Translations under genes and position numbers: made by a program
Assembly (NCBI RefSeq): GCF_011927835.1
Contig: NZ_JAATJH010000001.1
Span: 573,104-637,103 of the forward strand
Origin: Neolewinella antarctica
GTDB taxonomy: Bacteria > Bacteroidota > Bacteroidia > Chitinophagales > Saprospiraceae
Reading direction: 5' to 3'
Length of the DNA: 64,000 bases
Shown here: piece by piece, positions 34,412-43,296 of the stretch
How positions within the stretch are numbered: the first letter of the stretch is position 1
Layout of the letters: the number at the start of each line of letters is the position of its first letter
Notes under the pieces: generated by a model
What the model saw: only the letters and a program-made list of their open reading frames with translations
Databases searched by the model: none
Told to the model about the DNA's origin: nothing

Positions 34412-35791
34412 GTGCCCCGTACGGGTTTGAACACGCCGGTCAGTGCTGCGCCGCTGGCCGTGTTCCGCATTGGTTTTGGTCTGATGATGCTGCTTTCGGT
34501 GATTCGCTTTTGGTATAATGGTTGGATCGAAAAGCTTTATTTGGAGCCGAGTTACTTCTTTAGCTACCAATATTTTGCGTGGGTGAAGCCGCTTGGTGAT
34601 TGGACTTATTTGCTGTTCGGCGCCATCGCTTTGAGTTCGGTCTGTATCCTCCTTGGGTGGAAGTATCGCGTTGCAACTGTCGTTTTTTTTCTCAGCTTCA
34701 CTTACGTGGAGTTGATGGACAAAACGACTTACCTGAACCACTATTACTTCGTTAGTCTGCTATCCGCCTTAATGATATTTCTGCCGGCCAACGCACGGTT
34801 TTCGCTGGATGCCGGATTGAACGAAGGTGCCTTGGTTCCACGGTGGACGATCGACGTGCTGAAGCTTTTCGTGGGGGTTGTTTACTTCTACGCCGGTCTC
34901 GCAAAGCTGAACACGGATTGGTTACTTCACGCCCAGCCACTGGCCATTTGGCTGCCCGCTAAATACAGTATTCCGCTGCTCGGTGACTTGTTGCAGGAGC
35001 GCTGGGTTCACTTCGCTTTTGCGTGGAGTGGCGCGCTGTACGACCTATTCATTCCGTTTCTCCTGCTATACAGACCGACACGTAATTTGGCCTTCGTCGC
35101 GGTGGTCGTTTTTCACGTGATGACGCGCGTGCTTTTCCCGATCGGTATGTTTCCGTACATCATGATCGTGAGCGCGCTGATCTTTTTCGGGGCGGAGTGG
35201 CACGAGCGGGTACTTGAGTGGTTTCGCAGATTTATCGGGGCGGGGTCGTCACGACTAAGTGCAGGATTAGCTGGCGCAGCGCGGGTGCAAGGAAATTTCG
35301 GGAAGAGCAAAAAAATGGTGGCGGTGCCCCGGCTTGCTAGCAGCTGCGTAGTCTTACTACTGGCGATACACTTACTTCTCCCCTGGCGCTATTTGGCGAA
35401 CGACGGGGAGTTGTTCTGGACGGAAGAAGGCTACCGCTTCAGCTGGCGGGTGATGCTGATGGAAAAGGCGGGTTACCTGAATTACCGGCTGGTCGACCCC
35501 GCAACCGGCAAAAGCAGAATTGTCGACCCTGCCGCATATCTCTCAACATTTCAGTCGAAGCAGCTGGCGACGCAACCGGATTTTATTCTGGAATTCGCTC
35601 ATTTTTTAGCGGAGGAAGAAATCGGGCGAACGGGCCGGCAACCGGAAGTGTACGCGGAGAGTTACGTTGCCCTGAATGGACGAGCGAGCCGCCTTTATGT
35701 GCGCAAAGACGTGGACTTGACGACGATCACCGAAGACGCGCCACGAGTGACTTGGTTAACTGACTTTAATGAGCAGATCTATGGAATTTAG
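34412..35791 (+). CDS. HTTM-domain membrane protein (gamma-carboxylase-like)
   Basis: A 459-residue protein with about eight membrane helices belonging to the HTTM group, related to vitamin-K-dependent gamma-glutamyl carboxylase. Typical features are the N-terminal PLAVFRIGFGLMML, YLNHYYFVSLLSALMIFLPAN and YFYAGLAKLNTDWLLHAQPL, followed by a soluble C-terminal region with SWRVMLMEKAGYLNYRLVD. Bacterial HTTM proteins have no proven reaction. Its place between an imelysin and a TonB-dependent receptor suggests a part in iron or metal-ligand handling. A repeat copy encodes GAARVQG at 288-294, in the cytoplasmic or periplasmic linker after the membrane part. Its end overlaps the next gene by 23 bases. 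Confidence 0.82.
   Translation: MPRTGLNTPVSAAPLAVFRIGFGLMMLLSVIRFWYNGWIEKLYLEPSYFFSYQYFAWVKPLGDWTYLLFGAIALSSVCILLGWKYRVATVVFFLSFTYVELMDKTTYLNHYYFVSLLSALMIFLPANARFSLDAGLNEGALVPRWTIDVLKLFVGVVYFYAGLAKLNTDWLLHAQPLAIWLPAKYSIPLLGDLLQERWVHFAFAWSGALYDLFIPFLLLYRPTRNLAFVAVVVFHVMTRVLFPIGMFPYIMIVSALIFFGAEWHERVLEWFRRFIGAGSSRLSAGLAGAARVQGNFGKSKKMVAVPRLASSCVVLLLAIHLLLPWRYLANDGELFWTEEGYRFSWRVMLMEKAGYLNYRLVDPATGKSRIVDPAAYLSTFQSKQLATQPDFILEFAHFLAEEEIGRTGRQPEVYAESYVALNGRASRLYVRKDVDLTTITEDAPRVTWLTDFNEQIYGI
35273..35289 (-). repeat. Dispersed GC-rich repeat copy in the HTTM gene
   Basis: The plus strand reads GGCGCAGCGCGGGTGCA, one base shorter than the usual core, in frame as GAARVQ. Confidence 0.5.
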
Positions 35792-38405
35792 CATTGAATC
35801 AGTAGTGAATCGACTGGGAAAGATGGTGTCGAACTCGATAAATTTTGGGACCTCTACGTCCCGAGCTCACCGTACTGACCTGCGTGCGCTCAGGAAAACA
35901 CGAACCGGTTTGAGCAGCAGGTTCACCTTGATGTTAGCCTCGCTAACGCTGCTCATTGTCACATTACCCAGCATCGGCGTCCGCGCCCAAACAACAAAAT
36001 TAGTGGTGACAGTAGTGGACAGTGCGTCGCGCCAACCCCTGCGGGGCGTCGACCTGTACCTTTCGGAGACGCAAGAACTGCGGGTAACCAACGCACAAGG
36101 TAAGGCAAATTTTTCAATACAGGAAAATATTAGAGGAGTAACACTACTATCTTATCAGTCCGAATTTTCTAGCTTACAGTACCACTTTCCACTGACTGGT
36201 CCAGAGACGAGCATCACGATTGAATTAAGGAGACTGAATATGCAGTTGGATGCGGTGACCGTGATTGGGAACCGGGATCTCAAAGCCGCTATCCGCCGCC
36301 TCCGCGCGGTCGAAGGCACGGCCATTTACGCAGGTAAGAAAACGGAAGTCGTCAACGTAGCCGCACTGACCGCCAACCTCGCCGCTAACCAGGCAAGGCA
36401 ACTCTACGCCCGCGTTTCCGGACTGAATATCTACGAATCCGACGACGCCGGACTACAACTCAGCATCGGCGGGCGCGGGCTCGACCCCAACCGCTCGGCC
36501 AGCTTCAACACCCGGCAAAACGGCTACGATATTTCGGCCGACGTGCTGGGCTACCCGGAAAGCTACTACACCCCGCCGGCGGAGGCGCTGGCGGAAATTC
36601 AGGTCGTGCGCGGGGCGGCGAGTCTACAGTACGGAACGCAGTTCGGCGGCCTGGTAAACTTCGTATTCCACGAGCCGAATCGCAACCGAAAGATCGAGTT
36701 GATCAGTCGCCAAACGGTCGGCAGCTACGGACTATTTACGAGTTTTAATTCCCTGAGCGGAACGGTCGGGAAAGTCGGTTACTACGGCTACGTCAACTAC
36801 AAACGCGGCGATGGTTTCCGGCCTAATTCCGACTTCGATAGTCGTAACGCCTACTTACACCTCGACTACTCCTTTAGCGAAAACGCCCGCCTGACCTTTG
36901 AATATACTTACCTAGACTATCTCGCTCAACAGGCCGGGGGGCTTACCGATGCTCAATTCTACAAGGACCCTTTCCAGAGCAACCGAACCCGCAATCATTT
37001 TAAAGTCGATTGGCAGCTGTACAACCTTCGCTACGAACACAAACTCACCGACCGTACGAACCTATCCCTCAGCGTATTTGGCCTCGATGCCTCCCGCGCT
37101 GCCGTAGGCTTCCGAACCAACCGGGTCAGCCAGGTGGACGACCTCGACGCGCCACGCGACCTGATCGTGAACGATTTCAACAATTACGGCGCGGAAGGGC
37201 GTTTGTTGCACCGCTATACCATCGGTAAAAGAAGCGCAATCGCACTCATCGGTGCTAAATATTACCACGCCGATAACACCGCGTTTCAGGGCCCGGGCAC
37301 GAACGGCAAGGACGCGGACTTTAACCTGGCGACGGACCGCTTCCCTTCCTTTCCGAGCCAGAGCCAATTCACCTTCCCCAACCGTAACCTGGCCATCTTT
37401 GGTGAACACATCTTTTACCTGAACGACCGGTTGAGCGTTACCCCCGGCGCACGCTACGAATACATCAAAACCGAGAGCAGCGGCACCTTCCGGCGTATCG
37501 ATTTCGACCTGGCCAATAACCCGATCCGGGATACGGAATTTGACGACAATCGCACCTTCGCGCGTAACCTCCTCCTCCTGGGCGTGGGCCTCAGCTACCG
37601 AGATGAAGGCGGCACGGAACTGTTCGCTAACTTCAGTCAAAACTACCGCTCGGTTACCTTTAACGACATCCGTACCGTCAACCCGTCTTTCCAGGTAGAC
37701 CCGGATATTTCTGACGAAGATGGGTATACGGCCGATGTTGGATTTAGAGCCGCGTTTAAGCAAATTGACGTGACCGCGAATATTTTTGGCCTGCGTTATA
37801 ATGATCGTCTCGGGGAAGTCCTGACACCGGAAGTCATCATTCGGGCGGACGGTACGGAGGTTCGCAGCGGACGTATTGTCCGCAGACGGGGGAACATCGG
37901 GACTGCTTTTATCTACGGCCTTGAATCGCTCGTTACCTGGAAGGCCGTGCGGGGAAAAACAAACGGGGGCGTCGCTTATTCGGTCGAAGCTTTTGCCAAT
38001 ACTAGTTTGACGAGGTCACAATACACTTCCTCGGAGACGGCCGGCGTGGAAGGGAATGAAGTGGAATTCATTCCGTTTCTCAATTTGAAAACGGGCATCA
38101 GCGCCGGGTACGGGGATTTACTCGCATCGCTACAGTACGTACACCTTTCCTCCCAGTTTACGGATGCTAGTAACGCGGGGCAGGATGTGCGAGATAATCA
38201 GTCGGGCATCGTAGGCGAAATACCGGCCTACGGCGTGATGGACCTTTCGCTCTCTTACCGTTGGAAGAAGCTCTTAGTAGAAACCGGGGCCGGTAATTTG
38301 TTGGATCAACAGTATTTTACGCGGCGCGCCACGGGCTACCCTGGCCCCGGGATCATTCCCAGCGCGCCGCGGTCATTTTATCTGACGCTTGGAGTCCGGC
38401 TTTGA
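35769..38405 (+). CDS. TonB-dependent outer-membrane receptor (FecA-like)
   Basis: An 878-residue receptor expected to import an iron-siderophore or iron-citrate-type ligand. Order of parts: signal sequence (hydrophobic LMLASLTLLIVTLPSIG, cleavage near VRAQ at about 75), a carboxypeptidase-regulatory-like beta domain at about 78-160, a plug at about 165-310 (VVRGAASLQYGTQFGGLVN), and a 22-strand barrel to the C-terminus (YLTLGVRL). The plug motif RARQLYARVSGLNIYESDDAG-like region and overall shape resemble FecA; I give it by type only. The chosen start overlaps the HTTM gene and leaves a long N-terminal region before the hydrophobic core; Met19 (35823) is an alternative. It ends the four-gene iron unit. 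Confidence 0.9.
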   Translation: MSRSMEFSIESVVNRLGKMVSNSINFGTSTSRAHRTDLRALRKTRTGLSSRFTLMLASLTLLIVTLPSIGVRAQTTKLVVTVVDSASRQPLRGVDLYLSETQELRVTNAQGKANFSIQENIRGVTLLSYQSEFSSLQYHFPLTGPETSITIELRRLNMQLDAVTVIGNRDLKAAIRRLRAVEGTAIYAGKKTEVVNVAALTANLAANQARQLYARVSGLNIYESDDAGLQLSIGGRGLDPNRSASFNTRQNGYDISADVLGYPESYYTPPAEALAEIQVVRGAASLQYGTQFGGLVNFVFHEPNRNRKIELISRQTVGSYGLFTSFNSLSGTVGKVGYYGYVNYKRGDGFRPNSDFDSRNAYLHLDYSFSENARLTFEYTYLDYLAQQAGGLTDAQFYKDPFQSNRTRNHFKVDWQLYNLRYEHKLTDRTNLSLSVFGLDASRAAVGFRTNRVSQVDDLDAPRDLIVNDFNNYGAEGRLLHRYTIGKRSAIALIGAKYYHADNTAFQGPGTNGKDADFNLATDRFPSFPSQSQFTFPNRNLAIFGEHIFYLNDRLSVTPGARYEYIKTESSGTFRRIDFDLANNPIRDTEFDDNRTFARNLLLLGVGLSYRDEGGTELFANFSQNYRSVTFNDIRTVNPSFQVDPDISDEDGYTADVGFRAAFKQIDVTANIFGLRYNDRLGEVLTPEVIIRADGTEVRSGRIVRRRGNIGTAFIYGLESLVTWKAVRGKTNGGVAYSVEAFANTSLTRSQYTSSETAGVEGNEVEFIPFLNLKTGISAGYGDLLASLQYVHLSSQFTDASNAGQDVRDNQSGIVGEIPAYGVMDLSLSYRWKKLLVETGAGNLLDQQYFTRRATGYPGPGIIPSAPRSFYLTLGVRL

Positions 38406-38420
38406 ATCACCGAGCTATTG

Positions 38421-38481
38421 GGCCACAAAAACACGGAAGCACAAAATGTACGACACTGGCCATTTTTGTGATTTTGTGGCC
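38421..38481. terminator. Bidirectional terminator hairpin
   Basis: GGCCACAAAAACAC (38421-38434) pairs with GTGATTTTGTGGCC (38468-38481) over 14 bp with one mismatch, and an inner stem continues (CACAAAATG with CATTTTTGTG). It lies between the convergent receptor and mrp genes, and A/T-rich runs are built into both arms. Confidence 0.75.
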
Positions 38482-38489
38482 AAACGATA

Positions 38490-39617
38490 TTAGGTGTTTT
38501 TGACCTGCACGACCGGCGTAGCACTCATCATCTCATTGCGCAGGGCCGTTTGGCGTGCCACGTTTTTGGCGACTTTCAGCCACGCTTCCCGCGTAACCGT
38601 GTCTTCCTTATCGAGAAAGGCGGGCTTACCGCTGTCTCCACCTTCCCGTATGCCCTGTATGAGCGGTATTTGACCGAGCAGCATCGAGTTAGATTTTTTC
38701 GCCAAAATCTTCCCACCGTCTTTACCGAACAGGTAGTATTTGTTATCCGGCAATTCCCTTGGTGTGAACCAGGACATATTTTCTACCACACCGAGCACGG
38801 GAACCTGTACGTCCGGCAGGAAGAACATGTTCATGGCTTTGATGGCATCACTCAACGCGACTTCCTGGGGGGTAGTCACGAGAACGGCACCGGTTACGGA
38901 GACGGTCTGGACGAGGCTGAGTTGAACGTCGCCCGTTCCTGGAGGAAGGTCGATGATTAAGTAGTCCAGCGGCGGCCAAATGCACTCTTCGAGGAACTGC
39001 TTGATGATGCCGGACAGGCGGGGGCCACGGAGAACGACGGCTTGCTCGGGTTCGACGACGAAGCCGGTACTCATTACGGGCATCCCGTAGGCGTAGAGGG
39101 GTTTGATTTTCGGCTTGCCGTACACTTTTTCGACCGTTGGCTTCTGGCCGACCAAGCCGAGCATGGTTGGAGCGGAGGGGCCGTAGACGTCGGCGTCGAG
39201 GAGGCCGACCGTACCGCCAATTTCCTGGAGGGCGAGGGCCAGATTAACGGCCACCGTAGATTTTCCAACGCCACCCTTTCCACTGGCAATGGCGATGATG
39301 TTGCGAATCTGTGGGAGCGGATTAGGCTTTTGGGGGCCACCGGTAGCAGCGCCTTGCGCGGACGCGGGTGCAGGGTTTCCGGGGTTTTGCATGTGGACGT
39401 GGACGTTCGCTTCCGGGTATACGTCGAGAATAGCTTCCTGGCAGGCGAAGTTGAGTTGCTGCTTGTAGTCGTTATCTAGTTTCGGTAGCTGGAGGGTAAA
39501 GGTGACGTCCGGCGCTGCGACCTTGAGGTGGAGGACCATGTTGGCGGTGATCAGGTCGGTGCCGGTGTTGGGGTCCTGGACGGTGGCTAGGGCGCGGATG
39601 ATCTTGGTGGTGTCCAT
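38490..39617 (-). CDS. apbC: Mrp/NBP35 family iron-sulfur cluster carrier ATPase (ApbC)
   Basis: A 375-residue P-loop ATPase that carries or inserts iron-sulfur clusters. It has an N-terminal MIP18/DUF59 domain (about 1-78), then a linker, then the deviant Walker A IASGKGGVGKSTVAVN (Lys119), LLDADVYGPS and DYLIIDLPPGTGD. I do not see the paired C-x-x-C of many ApbC proteins (the PMSTGFV region lacks it), so cluster binding may be altered. The linker contains PAPASAQG at residues 82-89, encoded by a dispersed-repeat copy. The convergent receptor gene lies on the far side of a terminator hairpin. Confidence 0.88.
   Translation of the reverse strand: MDTTKIIRALATVQDPNTGTDLITANMVLHLKVAAPDVTFTLQLPKLDNDYKQQLNFACQEAILDVYPEANVHVHMQNPGNPAPASAQGAATGGPQKPNPLPQIRNIIAIASGKGGVGKSTVAVNLALALQEIGGTVGLLDADVYGPSAPTMLGLVGQKPTVEKVYGKPKIKPLYAYGMPVMSTGFVVEPEQAVVLRGPRLSGIIKQFLEECIWPPLDYLIIDLPPGTGDVQLSLVQTVSVTGAVLVTTPQEVALSDAIKAMNMFFLPDVQVPVLGVVENMSWFTPRELPDNKYYLFGKDGGKILAKKSNSMLLGQIPLIQGIREGGDSGKPAFLDKEDTVTREAWLKVAKNVARQTALRNEMMSATPVVQVKNT
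39356..39372 (-). repeat. Dispersed GC-rich repeat copy in the apbC linker
   Basis: GCGCGGACGCGGGTGCA on the plus strand; the coding strand reads as APASAQ between the two domains. Confidence 0.6.
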
Positions 39618-39622
39618 TATTG

Positions 39623-39652
39623 GTCTGGGGTCTTTAGTCTGTAGTCTTCGGT
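39623..39652 (+). repeat. Heptamer tandem repeat (GTCTNNN)n, second array
   Basis: GTCTGGG, GTCTTTA, GTCTGTA, GTCTTCG and a partial GTC in exact 7-base register. It begins six bases upstream of the apbC start codon on the opposite reading direction. The unit is the same as at 16001-16047. Confidence 0.75.
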
Positions 39653-39686
39653 CAACGTGGAATCCTTACGTACAGTTGGCCGGAAA

Positions 39687-39726
39687 ATAGAAAAGCCCGA
39701 CCGGTGATCGATCGAGCTTTTCGGGC
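39687..39726 (-). terminator. Terminator after tRNA-Ser
   Basis: On the minus strand GCCCGA (39726-39721) and TCGGGC (39700-39695) form a stem, followed by TTTTCTATTTT. It begins at the last base of the tRNA. Confidence 0.7.
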
Positions 39727-39810
39727 GGAGGAAGAGGGATTCGAACCCCCGGTACGTTTCCGTACGTCGGTTTTCAAGACCGGTGCATTAAACCGCTCTG
39801 CCATTCCTCC
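39726..39810 (-). tRNA. tRNA-Ser (anticodon TGA)
   Basis: An 85-base class II tRNA. The 7-bp acceptor stem is GGAGGAA with TTCCTCC and the discriminator base is G. The anticodon loop CTTGAAA gives anticodon TGA, reading UCA and related serine codons. The D-loop has AGCGGTTTAATGC. The long variable arm of CGTACGGAAACGTACC folds on itself, as expected for serine. The T-loop is GGTTCGAATCC. CCA is not encoded. A terminator follows directly. Confidence 0.95.
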
Positions 39811-39970
39811 GTTTGTGGGCGCAAAGGTAAAACGCCGGCGGAAGATGAACAAGAATATTTCTCGCTAAAGTTGCCGGGTGACGAATTAGTTTTTTCGCGC
39901 CACCACCATTCCCCGCCACTAAACCTATGCGACCCGTATACGCGTTCTTCCGTACAGAACTACCCGCATT

Positions 39971-41047
39971 ATGCAACAGCAATTTTGTTTTCTGACCACC
40001 ACCCTCCTACTCGGATTACTTGCCGTGGGTTGTGACGACGTCAATCCTGCCACCGACACCACGGAACCAGTCGACCAGGTTACCGCAACTACCGCGACCG
40101 TACCGGCAAGAACTTCTCTGCCCGTCGAGCAAGACCAGATCGAGTTCACCCGCAACGTAGACCCGTCCACCATCAAGGAAATTACCTTACCCGCCCCGGT
40201 GGAGGCCAAACCCGTGGCTCCGGTTAAGCCCGCCAAGATTGCTACCGGTTCGTCCGTCCACAAGCCAGCAGCGAACCCAGAACCTACCGCACCAACCCAG
40301 CCAGCTAACACGGTTGCCGCTCCTTCTCACATAAACTCGGCACCAGCGACCGCGCAACCGGAAGCACCGACTAAAGTACCAATCCAAACCCCGGCAGCCA
40401 TCACCCCACCCGACCACGCGCCCTGGAACACTCTCCTACAACGCTACGTCACCGACGCGGGAAACGTCAACTACGCCGGCTTGAAAAAGAACGAGGCCGA
40501 GCTCGATAACTACCTGGCTACGTTGCAGAAAAGTGCCCCCACCGACGACTGGGGCCGTAACGCCACGATGGCTTACTGGATTAACGCCTACAATGCCTTC
40601 ACCATCAAACGTGTCCTGGAATTCTACCCGGTCAACTCCATTCAGGACATCAGTGGCGGCGACCCGTGGAAGGTGAAATGGATCGACATCGACGGGAAAT
40701 CTTACAGCCTCAACAACATCGAGCACGACATTCTGCGCCCCCGGTACAAGGACGCCCGCATCCACTTCGCCGTCAATTGCGCCGCGACGTCCTGCCCGCC
40801 GCTGCCCAACAGGGCCTTTACCGCCGAGAATCTCGACCGGATGCTAGAAACAAGCGCCCGCGCGTTCATCCGCAACCCCGATTACAACCAAACTAGCGGC
40901 AGCGTCAAAGTGTCCAAGATTTTCGACTGGTACGGAGAAGATTTTGGTGACCTACGCGGCTACCTCAACGAGTACCTAGCCACCGCCATTCCCGCCGACA
41001 AAGAAATTGGCTACAAAGAATACGACTGGGCGCTGAATAAGCAGTAG
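39971..41047 (+). CDS. DUF547 domain lipoprotein with Pro/Thr-rich linker
   Basis: A 358-residue lipoprotein (lipobox AVGC, Cys21). Residues about 25-140 are a low-complexity Pro/Ala/Thr/Lys linker, which contains a dispersed-repeat copy encoding APATAQ. The C-terminal 215 residues are a DUF547 domain with YWINAYNAFTIKRVLEFYP and HFAVNCAATSCPPL; the invariant Cys of CAATSCPPL and nearby His are its conserved core. The DUF547 fold is remotely related to transglutaminase or cysteine-peptidase folds and its activity is unknown. The protein would be tethered to the outer membrane by a flexible stalk. Confidence 0.85.
   Translation: MQQQFCFLTTTLLLGLLAVGCDDVNPATDTTEPVDQVTATTATVPARTSLPVEQDQIEFTRNVDPSTIKEITLPAPVEAKPVAPVKPAKIATGSSVHKPAANPEPTAPTQPANTVAAPSHINSAPATAQPEAPTKVPIQTPAAITPPDHAPWNTLLQRYVTDAGNVNYAGLKKNEAELDNYLATLQKSAPTDDWGRNATMAYWINAYNAFTIKRVLEFYPVNSIQDISGGDPWKVKWIDIDGKSYSLNNIEHDILRPRYKDARIHFAVNCAATSCPPLPNRAFTAENLDRMLETSARAFIRNPDYNQTSGSVKVSKIFDWYGEDFGDLRGYLNEYLATAIPADKEIGYKEYDWALNKQ
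40340..40355 (+). repeat. Dispersed GC-rich repeat copy in the DUF547 linker
   Basis: GCACCAGCGACCGCGC, one mismatch from the core, in the low-complexity linker where such a sequence is also easily produced by drift. Confidence 0.45.
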
Positions 41048-41074
41048 TTTACCCCCGAACACAAACGATCGATC

Positions 41075-41770
41075 ATGAACAAAGTAGTCCCCGATGCGGC
41101 CGCGGCCGTAGCCGGAATTGAAAACGGAATGACCCTGATGCTGGGGGGCTTCGGCCTCTGTGGCATCCCCGAAAACGCCATCGCGGCGCTCGTGGAAAGT
41201 GGGGTAACCGACCTGGAGTGCATCTCCAACAACGCCGGCGTCGATGACTTTGGCATCGGACTGATGCTCCAGCAGCGGCAGGTGCGTAAGATGGTTTCGT
41301 CCTACGTTGGTGAGAACAAAGAGTTCGAGCGCCAGATGCTGGATGGGAGTCTGGAAGTCGATTTGATCCCGCAGGGTTCGCTCGCCGAGCGCTGCCGGGC
41401 CGGCGGGGCGGGCATCCCCGCCTTTTTCACGCCCGCCGGTTACGGAACCGAAGTGGCGGAAGGAAAAGAAGTACGTGACTTCAACGGCAAACCCCACGTT
41501 CTCGAATCCGCCCTGACGGCCGACTTCGCGCTCGTCAAAGCCTGGAAGGGTGATCGGGACGGCAACCTGATCTACAAAGGCACCGCCCGAAACTTTAACC
41601 CATTAATGGCCATGGCCGGTAAGATCACCGTAGCGGAAGTAGAAGAACTGGTGGAACCGGGCGAGCTCGACCCCAACCAAATTCATACACCGGGCATCTT
41701 CGTGCAGCGTATTTTTCGGGGCGTCGATTACGAAAAGCGGATCGAGCAGCGTACCGTGCGGGAGCAGTAA
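41075..41770 (+). CDS. scoA: 3-oxoacid CoA-transferase subunit A
   Basis: A 231-residue subunit of succinyl-CoA:3-ketoacid CoA-transferase, which activates acetoacetate by moving CoA from succinyl-CoA and so feeds ketone bodies or 3-oxoacids into the TCA cycle. The N-terminal MLGGFGLCGIPENAIAAL and the IGLMLQQRQVRKMVSSYVGEN stretch (given in parts) are typical of the A subunit. FFTPAGYGTEV and KGTARNFNP complete the pattern. The B subunit gene follows 60 bases later on the same strand. Confidence 0.93.
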   Translation: MNKVVPDAAAAVAGIENGMTLMLGGFGLCGIPENAIAALVESGVTDLECISNNAGVDDFGIGLMLQQRQVRKMVSSYVGENKEFERQMLDGSLEVDLIPQGSLAERCRAGGAGIPAFFTPAGYGTEVAEGKEVRDFNGKPHVLESALTADFALVKAWKGDRDGNLIYKGTARNFNPLMAMAGKITVAEVEELVEPGELDPNQIHTPGIFVQRIFRGVDYEKRIEQRTVREQ

Positions 41771-41830
41771 ACTAGCGCACGCGACGCCATTAAGCGGCTT
41801 AATTTATTACCACCCACCCAAAAAATAATC

Positions 41831-42484
41831 ATGTTAGACAGAAACGGAATTGCCAAAAGAATCGCCCAGGAACTGAAAGACGGTTGGTACGTCAACCTCG
41901 GCATCGGCATCCCTACCCTCATCGCTAATTACATCCCCGAAGGCATTGACGTGACTTTCCAGTCCGAGAACGGCATCCTCGGGATGGGTCCGTTCCCCTA
42001 CGCGGGCGAGGAAGACGCCGACCTGATTAACGCCGGCAAGCAAACCATCACGGCGCTACCCGGCGCGAGTATTTTTGACTCCGCCACGAGTTTTGCGATG
42101 ATCCGTGGTCAGCACGTTCAGCTTACCGTACTCGGTGCGATGGAGGTATCGGACACGGGCGACATCGCCAACTGGAAAATCCCTGGTAAAATGGTAAAGG
42201 GCATGGGCGGCGCAATGGATTTGGTCGCCTCGGCCGAAAACATTATCGTGGCTATGAGCCACACGAACCGCAGGGGGGAGTCGAAACTCTTATCTAAGTG
42301 CTCGCTACCGCTGACCGGCGTCGCCTGCGTAAAGAAGATCGTGACCGACCTGGCGGTGCTGGAGGTTACGCCGGACGGATTCTTACTGCTGGAGCGGGCA
42401 CCGGGCGTTAGCGTCGAGGAAATTAGGGCGGCCACGGCCGGCCGGCTGGTGGTGCGGGGAGAGGTTCCGGAGATCAGGGTTTAG
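41831..42484 (+). CDS. scoB: 3-oxoacid CoA-transferase subunit B
   Basis: A 217-residue partner of ScoA. The catalytic glutamate that forms the CoA thioester is Glu46 in [26 protein letters not shown] near the N-terminus and [21 protein letters not shown] in mid-sequence are conserved in this subunit. The gene converges on the DM13 gene that ends at 42587, with a loose hairpin between them. Confidence 0.94.
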   Translation: MLDRNGIAKRIAQELKDGWYVNLGIGIPTLIANYIPEGIDVTFQSENGILGMGPFPYAGEEDADLINAGKQTITALPGASIFDSATSFAMIRGQHVQLTVLGAMEVSDTGDIANWKIPGKMVKGMGGAMDLVASAENIIVAMSHTNRRGESKLLSKCSLPLTGVACVKKIVTDLAVLEVTPDGFLLLERAPGVSVEEIRAATAGRLVVRGEVPEIRV

Positions 42485-42586
42485 AAAAGCCTCAGTTCTC
42501 AGCCAGTGCGGAATTATGAGCGACGCCGCGAGCAGTCATCAATGAATTTCTGAGGCGATTGACTTTTTGCTGGAATAGGAAATAGA

Positions 42587-43264
42587 TTAATGTCTAACTA
42601 ACAACAGCCGGGTGACGGTGCGTTGCCCGTCCGACAGCCGCACTAAATAGCGACCCGCAACAAAATGCCTTACGTCTAGCTCAGTGTTGACGGCGTTCGA
42701 GGTAATGCGTTGTGTGCTGACGTTGCGGCCAAGCACGCTAAATACGTCAGCGGAGTGGGGCTGAAAAGTGGCCGGCCAGGTGATGCTAGCTACGTCGGAG
42801 GCGGGGTTGGGGAATATCGACACCTGGCTGGTGAGGGAGGCATCTTTGGTAGCGGTGGTCGTCACCTGCTCTACTTCCCCCAGTTTTCCGGAGGCCCAGG
42901 GCTCGTTAAACCGTACGCAGTGCAGAAGTACGTAAGCGTATTGGTCGAGGGTGATGCTGTCGGGCAGGTCGAAAGTCATCGCGCCGGACCAGTGGTTGAT
43001 CGCCGTCAGGTTAACTACGTCGAACGCCCCGTCTACGGACTTGGAGGTAGCAAGCAACATGTGCACGTCCGGCCCGGACTGCGTGCTGTAGTCCTCGGTC
43101 AAAGATAACTTTAGCTTGCCGTCGGAAAGTTCCTCGATGACAACGCTGCCCGTAATGGCGTAGCCTTCTTTTTGTAGCGCTGACGTGCGCTTGGCAGTAA
43201 CTTCTTGGGCAAAAATACCGCCGGAGAGGAAAAATAGTAATAGAGCGGCGAGCGGGTATTTCAT
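42587..43264 (-). CDS. Secreted DM13-domain protein with type IX sorting tail
   Basis: A 225-residue secreted protein. It has a signal peptide (cleavage near IFAQ, residue 19), then at about 30-135 a DM13-like domain: YAITGSVVIEELSDG, SGPDVHMLLATS, INHWSGAMTFDLPD and VLLHCVRFNEPWASGKL. DM13 domains are beta-sandwiches related to DOMON and may carry a redox-active cysteine, here Cys in LLHC. A C-terminal 75-residue type IX sorting domain begins VSIFPNPASDVASITW. It should be exported by the T9SS and attached to the cell surface or released. A TTACTTTG promoter element is just upstream. The DM13 assignment rests on pattern alone. Confidence 0.75.
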   Translation of the reverse strand: MKYPLAALLLFFLSGGIFAQEVTAKRTSALQKEGYAITGSVVIEELSDGKLKLSLTEDYSTQSGPDVHMLLATSKSVDGAFDVVNLTAINHWSGAMTFDLPDSITLDQYAYVLLHCVRFNEPWASGKLGEVEQVTTTATKDASLTSQVSIFPNPASDVASITWPATFQPHSADVFSVLGRNVSTQRITSNAVNTELDVRHFVAGRYLVRLSDGQRTVTRLLLVRH

Positions 43265-43288
43265 CGGGCAGAGTTTACCCTAAGGTCG

Positions 43289-43296
43289 CAAAGTAA
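43289..43296 (-). promoter_or_regulatory. -7-like element (TTACTTTG) of the DM13 gene
   Basis: Minus-strand TTACTTTG, 24 bases upstream of the ATG at 43264; the same form as before the GDPD and GH31 genes. Confidence 0.45.

Noticed and set aside
35769-35930. Start of the TonB-dependent receptor at Met55 (35931)
   Set aside because: That start leaves no positively charged region before the hydrophobic core, so the upstream Met at 35769 or 35823 is more likely.
42489-42556. GCCTCAG...CTGAGGC hairpin between scoB and the DM13 gene as terminator
   Set aside because: Only seven base pairs with a 54-base loop; too weak to call.
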